Positions 8,397 to 17,328 of a DNA stretch of 54,963 nt are shown piece after piece. Positions within the stretch are counted from its first letter, which is position 1, and every line of letters starts with the position of its first letter. The notes below the pieces were generated by a model. That model made no database searches and was not told the DNA's origin. It worked only from the letters and a program-made list of their open reading frames with translations. The translations under genes were made by a program, and so were the position numbers. This DNA comes from Actinomycetota bacterium (GTDB taxonomy: Bacteria > Actinomycetota > Acidimicrobiia > IMCC26256 > JAENVU01): assembly GCA_016870395.1 (NCBI GenBank), contig VGBT01000017.1:1-54963 (forward strand). Direction: 5' to 3'.

Positions 8397-10805
8397 CTAG
8401 GCGGTTCGGGTGCCGATCGCGCCGGCGCGGGTGAGCTCGGCGAGCTCGGCGGCCGACAGCCCGAGGATGCCGCCCAGCACTTCCTCGTTGTGCTGCCCAA
8501 GGGTCGGCGCGGGGGTGCGGAACCAGCGGTCGATGCTTGCGTAACGGAACGGCATCGACGCCATCGGCATCGACCCGACGACCGGGTGCGTCGGCGTCTC
8601 GAAGTAGCCGCGCGCCTGCAGCTGCGGGTTCGTCTGCAGCAGTCGGCAGGGATCGGCCACCGCCGACGCGGGGATGCCTCCGGCCCGGAGCCGGTCGACC
8701 AGCCCGGCGCGTGACTGCGTGCGGGTCCACGAGCGCAAGTGTCCGTCGATCGTGTCGTGCGCGGCGGAGCGGCCGGCGTGGGAGTCCAACGCGGGATCTG
8801 CCGCCCACTCGGGATCGCCGAGGATCGAGCGCAACGCGCGCCAATGTTCGTCGGTGACGACCGAGAGCGCGAGCCACGGTGCCGTGGGGGTGTCCGCGTC
8901 GGCGCACGGGTACAGCCCCTGGGGCGCGGCGTGCGGCGAGCGGTTGCCGGCGCGTTCGATCAGCCGGCCGTAGGCGGTCCACTCGATGACCGGCTCGGCG
9001 GCGATGTTGAGGGCGGCCTCGGCGAGCGTGCTCTCGACGAGATGGCCGCGGCCCGTCCGCTCCCGCTGCTCGAGGGCGGCGAGGATCGCGACCGCGCCGT
9101 GCATCCCCGCGATCGGGTCGCACGGACCGCGGGGGATGCGCGGCTGGTCATCGGGGTGACCCGTGACCCATGCGAGCCCCGAGAACTGCTCGACGGTCTG
9201 GGCGAAGCCCGGCCGGTCACGCCACGGTCCAGAGAGGCCGAAGGCGGGCATGCGCACGTACACGGCGCGCGGGTTCAGCACCCGGACGCGGTCCCAGGTG
9301 AGGCCGAGGTCGTCCATCACTCGCGGTGTGAAGTTCTCGACCACGACGTCGCACCATTCGATCAGGCGCTCCACCAAAGCGAGCCCCGCGGGGTCGTGCA
9401 GGTCGAGGGTCACGTCGCGCTTGTCCGCGTTGCACTGCAGGAAGTGGGGGCTGGCCTCCCAGTGCTGCGGGTAGCTGCCCACCATCATCCCGCCGATCGA
9501 CCGGAGCCCGTCCGGGCGGCGCAGCGACTCGACGTGCACGACGTCCGCGCCCATGCACGCGAGCAAGTGCGTCGCGGCGGGTCCGGCCCACCACGCCGCG
9601 AGATCGAGCACCCGCAAGCCGGCCAGCGGAAGGGCGCCGGGATCGCGATCGCGGCGCGCCGGACGCGGACCCGAGAACGCCGGTCGTGCCTCCGGATCGA
9701 GCCGCGGCGCCGGTCGCGGCGCCGGCAGGTCGGCGTCGTCGATCCGATACGGAGGACGGGGGCGACGGAAACGGTCGCTCGCGTCCGATCCGAAACAGCC
9801 CCGCGCGACGAGGTGCGCGTCTTCGAGCACCGTCCTACCGTTGGCGACCGGTGAGACCGGGATGCGCAGCTCGGACGCGCGCTCGATGACCTCCGCGGTG
9901 GTGCGTGCGCCGCACCACCCGCGCACGATCTCGTTCCACTCGGCGAAGCGCATGATCCGGCCCGCGGGTGCGATCAGCTCGGCGTCGTCGAGGAGGTCGG
10001 GACGTCCCACGAGGCGGAGGAAGTCCTCGAACTGCTTGCGCGCGTTCGTGCAGAAGCCGACGTAGCCGTCCGCGGTCGGTTCGATCGACGGCGTCTCGAT
10101 GCCGGGTGCCAGGAACGCGTGGTCCGGATCGCTCGGCCCGCCGTTCATGAGCCGGTTCATCGTCTCGGAGTTGTTCGTGAAGACGAGGTTCGCGGTCTCG
10201 AGCAGCGACAGGTCGACGTGCTCGCCCCGTCCCGACCGCTGCGCGTGGAGCACCGCGGGGAGCGCGGCGGCCGCACCGTAGGCGCCACCCGCCCACTCGG
10301 TGATCCGGCCACCGGCCTGGAACGGCTCGCCCCCCAAGAGTCCGCGCAGGCCGAGGGATCCGGCCTCGGCCTGGAGCGTGAGATCGGTCGCGGCCCGTTC
10401 CGTCCACGGGCCGGTGCGGCCGTAGGGGGTGATCGAGAGCACGACGAGTGCGGGATGCGCGGCACGGAGCGCGTCCGCGTCGAGCCGCTCACCGGTCTCG
10501 TACGCGAGCCCGTGCGCCTCGATCACGAGGTCTGACTCGGCGATCAGCCTGGCGACGTGCGGGTCGGCGGCGGTGCCGACGACCGACTGCTTGCCGGCAT
10601 GCAGGAAGCAGAACAGCGCGGAGTCGCCGCCGCCGAGGTCGGCGCCGGTGGCCGACCATCGCCGCAGCGGGTCACCGCCCGAGGCCTCGACCTTGACCAC
10701 CTCCGCGCCGGCGTCGGCGAGGAGCTTCGAGCAGTAGGCGCCGGCGATCTGCGTCGAGAAGTCGAGCACGCGGATGCCCGCGAGCGGCGTGAATCCCGCG
10801 GTCAC
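8397..10805 (-). CDS. Class III (CaiB/BaiF) CoA transferase, tandem two-domain fusion
   Basis: Family III CoA transferases move CoA between an acyl-CoA donor and a carboxylic acid. This 802-residue protein contains two complete copies. Copy 1 starts PLAGIRVLDFSTQIAGAYCS with AEVVKVEASGGDPLR (residues 1 to about 390). Copy 2 starts PLAGLRVLDLAAWWAGPAAT with ADVVHVESLRRPDG (about 400-802). Single-domain members are about 400 residues. The position of the catalytic aspartate (SMxDA in formyl-CoA transferase) reads SLLETA in copy 1 and STLAEAA in copy 2, so glutamate may serve or one half may be inactive. Its ATG overlaps the P450 stop by 4 bp, giving a P450-CoA transferase operon that could prime the acid for the neighbouring pathway. 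Confidence 0.9.
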   Translation of the reverse strand: MTAGFTPLAGIRVLDFSTQIAGAYCSKLLADAGAEVVKVEASGGDPLRRWSATGADLGGGDSALFCFLHAGKQSVVGTAADPHVARLIAESDLVIEAHGLAYETGERLDADALRAAHPALVVLSITPYGRTGPWTERAATDLTLQAEAGSLGLRGLLGGEPFQAGGRITEWAGGAYGAAAALPAVLHAQRSGRGEHVDLSLLETANLVFTNNSETMNRLMNGGPSDPDHAFLAPGIETPSIEPTADGYVGFCTNARKQFEDFLRLVGRPDLLDDAELIAPAGRIMRFAEWNEIVRGWCGARTTAEVIERASELRIPVSPVANGRTVLEDAHLVARGCFGSDASDRFRRPRPPYRIDDADLPAPRPAPRLDPEARPAFSGPRPARRDRDPGALPLAGLRVLDLAAWWAGPAATHLLACMGADVVHVESLRRPDGLRSIGGMMVGSYPQHWEASPHFLQCNADKRDVTLDLHDPAGLALVERLIEWCDVVVENFTPRVMDDLGLTWDRVRVLNPRAVYVRMPAFGLSGPWRDRPGFAQTVEQFSGLAWVTGHPDDQPRIPRGPCDPIAGMHGAVAILAALEQRERTGRGHLVESTLAEAALNIAAEPVIEWTAYGRLIERAGNRSPHAAPQGLYPCADADTPTAPWLALSVVTDEHWRALRSILGDPEWAADPALDSHAGRSAAHDTIDGHLRSWTRTQSRAGLVDRLRAGGIPASAVADPCRLLQTNPQLQARGYFETPTHPVVGSMPMASMPFRYASIDRWFRTPAPTLGQHNEEVLGGILGLSAAELAELTRAGAIGTRTA

Positions 10806-12040
10806 GACAGCTCGACGGGGAGCGACGTCAGCGCGACGAGGATGGGGTTCTCGATCGTCAGCGCGCTGTACACCGGCGGACCCGTCTGCTCGATGTGCCG
10901 CACGCGCGCGAAGAGCTCCTCGAAGAGGATCGTGATCTCCCGCCGGGCGAGGTTGGCACCCAGGCAGTAGTGCGGTCCGCCACCACCGAATGCCAGGTGC
11001 AGATTGGGCGAGCGCGTGATGTCGAACCGGAACGGGTCGTCGAACACCTCCTCGTCCCGGTTGCCGGACGGGTACCAGAGCGTGACCCGGTCACCCGCGG
11101 CGATCGGCACGCCACGGATCTCCGTGTCGCGCGTCGCCCGGCGGGCGAAGTAGCCGACCGGCGACGACCAGCGCAGGATCTCCTCGACTGCATCGCGCAT
11201 CGTCGCCGGCTCGCTCCGCATCCGCGCGAGCTGGTCGGGATGCTCCAGGAGGGTCATGAGCCCGATTGAGATCGCGTTGCGAGTCGTCTCGCTCCCGGCG
11301 ACGGTGAGCAGCATGAAGAACAGGTCGAGCTCGAGCTCGTTCAGGGTGGTCGTGGTGCCGTCGTCGGCCTCGACCGCGACGGTGCAGAGGAGGGTCCAGA
11401 CGTCGTCGGACGGGTGGGCGCGCTTCGCGACCCCGAGCTCGTGCGCATACGCGAACATCTCCGCCTGCGCCGCTCCCGGGTCGGCGGGTGGCGTCCCCGA
11501 GCTCGAGTCGCTCGCGAGCAGGAACTGGTTGGTCACGGAGAACACGTGCTCGCGGTCGGCGATCGGGATACCGACGATGTCGGCGATCATGTTCATCGGC
11601 AGTTGGTACGCGATCTCCGAGACGAAGTCGAGCCGCCCGTGCTCGAGCGCACGGTCGACGATCGCGCCCGCCCACGCGCGCGCCTGCTCGTCGAGGGCGC
11701 GCACCATGCGCGGGGTGAACCCGGCGCTGATGAGGCGCCGCAGTCGGCTGTGGTCCGGTCCGTCCATGCTCACGAGCATCGAGCCGGCGATCCCCGGCTG
11801 GTGGCTGAGCTGCGGACCGTCGTGTGCGCTGAACAGCTCCGGGTCGCGGTTGGCGGCCTGGATGTCCTCGTAGCGGCTGAGCACCCAGAAGCCGGGATCG
11901 TGCTCGCCGGGGAAGCCCGTCGGGAACGGCTGCCACCGCACCGGCTCGTCGCGCCGCAGCGTGGTGAACACGGCATGCGGGAAGCCGTCGCGGTACAGGT
12001 CGAGGTCGGTCAGATCGGCGGTGCGTTCGGGGTCCGGCAC
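10802..12040 (-). CDS. Cytochrome P450 (CYP125/CYP142-like)
   Basis: Soluble heme monooxygenase of about 412 residues. Landmarks are the I-helix LLTVAGSETTRNAIS, the ExxR motif in EEILRWSSPVGYFAR, and the heme loop FGGGGPHYCLGANLARREI with the cysteine ligand. The style resembles the CYP125 group, which oxidises sterol side chains in mycobacteria, but the assignment is by eye. I chose the GTG at 12040: upstream in-frame codons give no P450 sequence, and a promoter-like TTGAAC...CAAGAT on this strand would start the mRNA at about this GTG. It is divergent from the TetR operon and co-transcribed with the double CoA transferase. In Mycobacterium cyp125 leads the igr operon; here it sits next door in the opposite direction. 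Confidence 0.88.
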   Translation of the reverse strand: MPDPERTADLTDLDLYRDGFPHAVFTTLRRDEPVRWQPFPTGFPGEHDPGFWVLSRYEDIQAANRDPELFSAHDGPQLSHQPGIAGSMLVSMDGPDHSRLRRLISAGFTPRMVRALDEQARAWAGAIVDRALEHGRLDFVSEIAYQLPMNMIADIVGIPIADREHVFSVTNQFLLASDSSSGTPPADPGAAQAEMFAYAHELGVAKRAHPSDDVWTLLCTVAVEADDGTTTTLNELELDLFFMLLTVAGSETTRNAISIGLMTLLEHPDQLARMRSEPATMRDAVEEILRWSSPVGYFARRATRDTEIRGVPIAAGDRVTLWYPSGNRDEEVFDDPFRFDITRSPNLHLAFGGGGPHYCLGANLARREITILFEELFARVRHIEQTGPPVYSALTIENPILVALTSLPVELS

Positions 12041-12087
12041 GCAGTGATCTTGCCCGAAACTGAAAACACGTTCAATAATCTTCTCCG
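12041..12087. promoter_or_regulatory. Divergent promoter with KstR-like operator
   Basis: The 47 bp between the P450 and TetR starts hold AAAACACGTTCAA (from 12063), centred on AAC-N2-GTT. This resembles the mycobacterial KstR box TNNAACNNGTTNNA with one mismatch at the left T. An overlapping wider palindrome is TGAA-N6-TTCA. Rightward, TTGCCC (12050) and AATAAT (12074) are spaced 18 bp apart. Leftward, TTGAAC and CAAGAT are 17 bp apart. The operator lies inside both promoters, as expected for TetR autorepression. Both transcripts would have very short or no leaders. Confidence 0.45.
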
Positions 12088-12732
12088 ATGGCAACCGATG
12101 CCGCTCCCACGCGCAGCACCCGGCAACGTGCGGGCTACGCGAAGTCGCGTGAGACCAGGGCGCGGATCCTTGCCGCAGCGCTAGCGGAGGCGGTCGAGCG
12201 CGGGCTGCGCGACGCGACCGTCGCGCGCATCGCGGCACGCGCCGACACGGCGGTCGGCAACGTCAACTACCACTTCGGATCACGCGGCGCGCTGTTGCGC
12301 GATCTCATGCGTCTGCTGATGGCCGACCTCTCGGAGCGCCGATCGGTCGCGACTGCAGACGACGGCGACTTCTTTGCTCGCTACCGAGCCGAGCTGCTTG
12401 CCTACGTCGCCTACCTCCGTGCGAACCCGGCCCACGTGCGCCTCGCCGACGAGATCAAGTTCGCCGAGCCGGAGCTCTACCGCGAGGGCGTGCGCACCTG
12501 GGTCGGCCAGCTCGCGTCCCGTCTTCGGGCAGGAATCGCCGAAGGATCGATCCGTCCGATGGACGAGTCCGAGGTCACCGCGCAGGCCCACTTCCTGCTC
12601 GGGGCCCGTCACTTCCTCGAGGACATGATCGGTCACGACGGGCGGACCGGGGACGAAGCGGTCGTCGACGCCTACCTCGGACTCGTGCGCAACGGCCTCG
12701 CACGCGACCGTGCCGATCGGACCCACGGATGA
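12088..12732 (+). CDS. TetR-family transcriptional regulator
   Basis: A 214-residue repressor. The N-terminal helix-turn-helix reads RARILAAALAEAVERG...VARIAARADTAVGNVNYHFG (about residues 25-65), followed by an all-helical ligand-binding domain. It is the first gene of the rightward operon, and its stop overlaps the BVMO start (ATGA). It is divergent from the P450 across a 47-bp gap containing a palindrome, so it most likely represses both transcripts. An acyl-CoA ligand is likely by analogy with KstR-type regulators but cannot be read from sequence. Confidence 0.9.
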   Translation: MATDAAPTRSTRQRAGYAKSRETRARILAAALAEAVERGLRDATVARIAARADTAVGNVNYHFGSRGALLRDLMRLLMADLSERRSVATADDGDFFARYRAELLAYVAYLRANPAHVRLADEIKFAEPELYREGVRTWVGQLASRLRAGIAEGSIRPMDESEVTAQAHFLLGARHFLEDMIGHDGRTGDEAVVDAYLGLVRNGLARDRADRTHG

Positions 12733-14525
12733 GCACCGTCGCCGGCGTAGGCCTCGACCGCGAGGAGCTGCGGGAGCGCTACCGCGTCGAGCGGGAGAAG
12801 CGCCTCCGCGCCGACGGCACCGACCAGTACGTCCGGATCGCCGGCGAGTACGCGCACTTCGAGGACGACCCGTACGTCGCGCCCGGCTTTACTCGGCCAC
12901 CGCGCACCGACGACGTCGAGGTGGCCCTGATCGGCGGCGGGTTCGGCGGGCTGCTCACCGGTGCCCGGCTGCACCAGCTCGGGGTCGAGGACGTGCGCAT
13001 CATCGAGAAGGGCGGTGATGTCGGCGGAACATGGTACTGGAACCGCTACCCGGGGATCGCGTGCGATGTCGAGTCCTACGTGTACATCCCGCTGCTCGAG
13101 GAGCTCGACTACGTCCCGGTCGAGAAGTACAGCCGCGGCGAGGAGATCCAAGCGCACTGCCGGCGCATCGCGGAGCACTTCGACCTGTACCGGAACGCAA
13201 TGCTCCAGTCTCGGGTCACCGAGGTCCGGTGGGACGAGGGCGTTCGACGGTGGATCATTACGACGGACCGCGGCGACGCGATCCGGGCCCGGTTCGTGAC
13301 CCTCGCGAACGGGTTCCTGCAGAAGCCGAAGCTTCCGGGCATCCCCGGCCTCGCCACGTTCCGCGGGCGTGCCTTCCACACGAGCCGCTGGGAGTACTCC
13401 TACACGGGCGGCGACGCGCGCGGGAACCTCACCGGACTCGTAGACAAGCGGGTCGGTATCATCGGCACCGGCGCGACGGCGGTGCAGTGCGTGCCCCACC
13501 TTGGTGCCGCCGCCGCGCACCTTTACGTGTTCCAGCGCACGCCGTCGTCGATCGACGTGCGCGCGAACCGACCGACCGATCCGGATTGGGCCGGGTTGCT
13601 CGAGCCGGGCTGGCAGCAGCGGCGGATCGAGAATTTCCAGGTCCTCACCGCAGGCGGTTGGTCCGAGGAGGACCTCGTCGCCGACGGCTGGACCGACATC
13701 ACCCGCAAGCTCCTGTCGGTGTCGGTTCAGCAAGGCAACCCCGATCTTTCCCCGGAGGCGATCGCCGAGATGCTGGAGACCGCCGACTTCCTGAAGATGG
13801 AGGAGATCCGCGCGCGCGTCGACGAGCTCGTCGCCGACCCCGCAACCGCCGAGGCGCTCAAGCCGTGGTACCGGCAGTTCTGCAAGCGTCCCTGCTTCCA
13901 CGACGAGTACCTCCAGACGTTCAATCGCAAGAACGTGACGCTGGTCGACACGCGCGGCCGGGGCGTCGAGCGGATCACCGAGGACGGCGTCGTGGTCGAC
14001 GGCACGACCTACGAACTCGACTGTCTGATCTTCGCAACCGGCTTCGAGGTCGGCACGAGCTACTCGCGCCGGGCCGGCTTCGAGATTGTCGGCCGCGGTG
14101 GGCGGACACTCACCGAGCACTGGGCCAACGGTGTGCGGACCTTCCACGGCATTCACATTCACGGCTTCCCGAACCTGTTCATGAACAGCACGGCCCAGTC
14201 TGCGTTGACCGTGAACTTCCCGTACCTGATCGATCTCCAGGCGCGTCACGCGGCATGGACCATCGCGGAGGCGCTCGCTCGAGACATCGGCGAGGTTGAG
14301 GCCTCGGCCGAGGCTGAAGCGGGCTGGGTAGACGAGGTCGTGACCCGCGCCGCGCGCAGCGCGCAGTTCTCCGAGGGCTGCACCCCCGGCTACTACAACA
14401 ACGAGGGCACCGCCGACGCGAAGAGCCGCCAGGGCACCTTCTTCTTCGGCGCTCCAACCGAGTACGCAGAGATCCTCGAGACCTGGCGGGCCGAGGGGAC
14501 TATGGAAGGACTGGAGTGCCGATGA
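12729..14525 (+). CDS. Type I Baeyer-Villiger monooxygenase
   Basis: FAD- and NADPH-dependent enzyme that inserts oxygen next to a ketone to give an ester or lactone. The 598-residue size and the roughly 60-residue N-terminal extension fit the phenylacetone/cyclododecanone/steroid monooxygenase branch. Motifs are the first Rossmann GGGFGG (about 70), GGTWYWNRYPGIACDVES, the BVMO fingerprint FRGRAFHTSRW (FxGxxxHxxxW, about 213), and the second Rossmann GTGATA (about 250). It overlaps TetR upstream and the cupin downstream by 4 bp each. Its presence at the head of an aldolytic side-chain operon suggests it acts on the ketone product. Confidence 0.92.
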   Translation: MSTVAGVGLDREELRERYRVEREKRLRADGTDQYVRIAGEYAHFEDDPYVAPGFTRPPRTDDVEVALIGGGFGGLLTGARLHQLGVEDVRIIEKGGDVGGTWYWNRYPGIACDVESYVYIPLLEELDYVPVEKYSRGEEIQAHCRRIAEHFDLYRNAMLQSRVTEVRWDEGVRRWIITTDRGDAIRARFVTLANGFLQKPKLPGIPGLATFRGRAFHTSRWEYSYTGGDARGNLTGLVDKRVGIIGTGATAVQCVPHLGAAAAHLYVFQRTPSSIDVRANRPTDPDWAGLLEPGWQQRRIENFQVLTAGGWSEEDLVADGWTDITRKLLSVSVQQGNPDLSPEAIAEMLETADFLKMEEIRARVDELVADPATAEALKPWYRQFCKRPCFHDEYLQTFNRKNVTLVDTRGRGVERITEDGVVVDGTTYELDCLIFATGFEVGTSYSRRAGFEIVGRGGRTLTEHWANGVRTFHGIHIHGFPNLFMNSTAQSALTVNFPYLIDLQARHAAWTIAEALARDIGEVEASAEAEAGWVDEVVTRAARSAQFSEGCTPGYYNNEGTADAKSRQGTFFFGAPTEYAEILETWRAEGTMEGLECR

Positions 14526-14986
14526 GCCGACCGAGCGCCTTCGATCCGGCCGGCTACCGATGGCGCGAAGTGACCGAGTCGCCGGGGGACTACCTCGTGC
14601 ACCACGGCTACACCATCCTCGGCTACGACCTCGCGGCCGGCACGCTCGACATGCTGGTCCGGTGGGACGGCGACGGCGGCCACTGCCCGATTCACCGCCA
14701 CACGGCGACGACCACGGTGCTCGTGCTCGACGGCCAACAGCACCTCTGGGACGTCGCGCCCGACGGGTCGCGCGGGCCCGAGCGCGTCCGCCGCGCCGGC
14801 GACTACGCGCTCACCCTCGTCGAGGCGGCGCCCCATCTCGAGCGCGGCGGTCCGGCCGGCGGTCTCGTGTTCTTCGGCTCGCACTCCGACGACGGGCGGC
14901 TCTACGACATCGTTGACGACGCCGGGAACGTGATCGTCGAGGTGACGATGGAGACGCTCGTCGCCGACTGGAAGGCGAACACCTGA
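14522..14986 (+). CDS. Cupin-domain protein of unknown function
   Basis: A 154-residue single cupin. The metal-site motif PIHRHTATTTVLVLDGQQHL lies near residue 60, and a second strand pair around HLERGGPAGGLVFFGSH supplies another candidate histidine. The ATG at 14522 overlaps the BVMO stop as ATGA, so the two are translationally coupled; an in-frame ATG at 14516 is less likely. It resembles small dioxygenase-type or ligand-binding cupins, but I cannot give a reaction. No equivalent sits in the mycobacterial igr operon, so it is probably linked to the BVMO step. Confidence 0.75.
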   Translation: MSRPSAFDPAGYRWREVTESPGDYLVHHGYTILGYDLAAGTLDMLVRWDGDGGHCPIHRHTATTTVLVLDGQQHLWDVAPDGSRGPERVRRAGDYALTLVEAAPHLERGGPAGGLVFFGSHSDDGRLYDIVDDAGNVIVEVTMETLVADWKANT

Positions 14987-14987
14987 G

Positions 14988-16163
14988 ATGAACTTCGAGC
15001 TCACGCCCGACCAGGGTGCCTTTCGCGACGAGCTGCGCGCCTACTTCGCCACGATGATGACCGCAGCGCTCACCTCCGAGCTCGCCATCAACCTCGAGGG
15101 CGGGGGCCCGGAGTTCCGCGCGGCCATGCGCCAGATGGGTCGCGACGGTCTGCTCGGGCTGAGCTGGCCGAAGGAGTACGGCGGCCAGGAGCGCTCCGCG
15201 GTCGAGCAGTACCTCTTTGCCGACGAGGTGCAGGGGGTCGGCTTCCCGCTGCCGTTTCTCACGCTGAACACCGTCGGCCCGATGTTGCGCGTGCACGGCA
15301 CCGACGCGCAGCGCGACTTCTTCTGCCCGCGGATCCTTGCCGGTGAGATCTTCTTCGCAATCGGCTACTCGGAGCCTGGAGCCGGCACCGACCTCGCGTC
15401 GCTTACCACCTCGGCCGTGCGCGACGGCGACGAGTGGGTCATCAACGGACAGAAGATGTGGACCAGCCTGGCTCAGTACGCCGACTACGTCTGGCTGGCG
15501 GCACGTACCGACCCCGAGGCACCGAAGCACAAGGGCCTGTCGATCTTCCTGGTGCCGACGACCTCGGCGGGGTTCTCGCGCACGCCCGTGCACACGGTCG
15601 GCGGCGTGATGACCAACGCCACCTATTACGACGACGTGCGGGTCCCGGCGGAGAACCTCATCGGTGGCGAGAACAACGGCTGGAGGCTCATCACAGGCCA
15701 GCTCAACCACGAGCGCGTCTCGCTGGTCACCGTGAGCCGCCTCCTGCGTGATCTGCGGTCGGTCACCGACTGGGCACGCGAGACCGTCGTCGACGACGCT
15801 CCGGTGATCGAGCGCTCGTGGGTGCAGCAAAACCTCGCCCGCGTGTACGCGAAGACACAGGTCGTCCGGCTGATGTGCTGGCGCCAGGCCTGGGCCGCGG
15901 ACTCCGGCCAGCCTCAGCCGGCCGAGTCCTCCGCGATCAAGGTGCTAGGCAGCGAGTTCAACCTAGAGGCCTATCGGGCGATGCTCGAGGTGCTCGGCAC
16001 CGCTGGGGTGCTCCGCGGCGACGCTCCCGGCGCGGTGCTGAAGGGCCGGGTCGAGTCGTCGTACCGCAACGCGCTGATCCTCACCTTCGGGGGTGGCACG
16101 AACGAGATCCAGCGCGACATCATCGCCATGGCCGGCCTCGGCATGCCTCACTACAAGGACTGA
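14988..16163 (+). CDS. Acyl-CoA dehydrogenase, FadE29/ChsE2-like subunit
   Basis: FAD enzyme of 391 residues that introduces an alpha-beta double bond in an acyl-CoA. It begins MNFELTPDQGAFRDELRAYF. The central FAD/substrate block reads GYSEPGAGTDLASLTTSA with WVINGQKMWTS, and the end reads LTFGGGTNEIQRDIIAMAGL. That last motif is typical of the larger subunit of heteromeric steroid dehydrogenases. It lies 1 bp after the cupin and 3 bp before a second, smaller acyl-CoA dehydrogenase. Adjacent pairs of this kind form alpha2beta2 enzymes in Mycobacterium (ChsE1-ChsE2). The steroid-type substrate is inference. Confidence 0.88.
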   Translation: MNFELTPDQGAFRDELRAYFATMMTAALTSELAINLEGGGPEFRAAMRQMGRDGLLGLSWPKEYGGQERSAVEQYLFADEVQGVGFPLPFLTLNTVGPMLRVHGTDAQRDFFCPRILAGEIFFAIGYSEPGAGTDLASLTTSAVRDGDEWVINGQKMWTSLAQYADYVWLAARTDPEAPKHKGLSIFLVPTTSAGFSRTPVHTVGGVMTNATYYDDVRVPAENLIGGENNGWRLITGQLNHERVSLVTVSRLLRDLRSVTDWARETVVDDAPVIERSWVQQNLARVYAKTQVVRLMCWRQAWAADSGQPQPAESSAIKVLGSEFNLEAYRAMLEVLGTAGVLRGDAPGAVLKGRVESSYRNALILTFGGGTNEIQRDIIAMAGLGMPHYKD

Positions 16164-16166
16164 CCC

Positions 16167-17291
16167 GTGGACTTCAGCTTCAGGGAGGACGAGGACGCCG
16201 CCGCCGAGCTCGCGCGGCAGATCCTCGAGGACCACGCGACCAACGAGCGGCTGAAGGAGCTCGAGCGGACCGGCGCGCCCGTCGACGAGCAGCTGTGGCA
16301 CGCTCTCGCCGCGGCCGACCTGCTCGGCATCGCGGTTCCGACCGACGACGGGGGCTCGGGCCAGGGCTTCCTCGCGCTCGGCCGATTGCTCCAGGAGGTC
16401 GGTCGCACGGTCGCGCCGGTCCCGGTCTACGCCGCGCTTGTGCTGGGCGCGTGGCCGATCAGCGAGTTCGGCGATGAGACGACGCGCGCTTGGCTCGGAC
16501 CAATCGCGCGCGGCGAGCTGATCGTCACCGCCGCGCTAGAGGAGCCCGCGTCGAGCGACCTGTACGCACCGACAACCCGCGGAGAAGGAGCCGGCGAGTC
16601 GGTGCGACTCACCGGCACGCGGACGAACGTGCCGCACGCCGAGCAGGCGGGCTACATCCTCGTCCCCGCCCGCTGCGACGACGGGGAGACTGGCCTCTTC
16701 CATGTCGCGACCGATGCGTCGGGCCTCCGCCTGACCCCCCAGCAGACCTCCGACGGGCAGCCGCACGCGCTGCTCGAGCTCGACGCCGCGCCCGCCGCCG
16801 CCCGCCTTGACACGCCGGGCCACGGTGCCGAGACCTTGGTGCGAGTGGTCGAGATCGCAACCGTGGCGCGGTGCCTTGTGCAGCTCGGTGTCACCGAGCG
16901 CGCGCTCGAGATGACTGCCGCCTATAGCCGGGAGCGGATCCAGTTCGACCGACCCATCGGCAGCTTCCAGGCCGTCCACCAACGCGCCGCCGACGCGTTT
17001 ATCCAGGTCGAGGGCATCCGCCTCACCGCGTGGGAGGCCGCGTGGCGCATCGCGAACGGACTCCCCGCGGCCGAGCAGGTGATGGTTGCCAAGTACCTCG
17101 CGGCCGAGGGCGGCCAGTTCGCCGCGTTCGCGTGCCAGCACCTACACGGCGGCGTCGGTATCGACGTCGACTACCCGCTCCACCGCTACTTCATGTGGGC
17201 GATCCAGCTCGAGCACGAGCTCGGCTCCGCCCGGCACCAGCTCGACCACCTCGGCCGGCACCTCGCGGCTGCGGGCATCCCCGCGGCGTGA
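16167..17291 (+). CDS. Acyl-CoA dehydrogenase, FadE28/ChsE1-like subunit
   Basis: A 374-residue partner of the preceding gene, starting at GTG 16167 (MDFSFREDEDAAAELARQIL). The C-terminal domain contains YSRERIQFDRPIGSFQAVHQ and HGGVGIDVDYPLHRYFMWA, the second a hallmark of the FadE28-type subunit. The middle, FAD-contacting part is less conserved than in its partner, as expected if only one FAD site is formed per heterodimer. The likely product is half of an alpha2beta2 dehydrogenase acting on a short branched side chain attached to a ring system. Confidence 0.85.
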   Translation: MDFSFREDEDAAAELARQILEDHATNERLKELERTGAPVDEQLWHALAAADLLGIAVPTDDGGSGQGFLALGRLLQEVGRTVAPVPVYAALVLGAWPISEFGDETTRAWLGPIARGELIVTAALEEPASSDLYAPTTRGEGAGESVRLTGTRTNVPHAEQAGYILVPARCDDGETGLFHVATDASGLRLTPQQTSDGQPHALLELDAAPAAARLDTPGHGAETLVRVVEIATVARCLVQLGVTERALEMTAAYSRERIQFDRPIGSFQAVHQRAADAFIQVEGIRLTAWEAAWRIANGLPAAEQVMVAKYLAAEGGQFAAFACQHLHGGVGIDVDYPLHRYFMWAIQLEHELGSARHQLDHLGRHLAAAGIPAA

Positions 17292-17328
17292 GGACCATGC
17301 CGGCGGTCTACCGAACAGGAAGGACACG

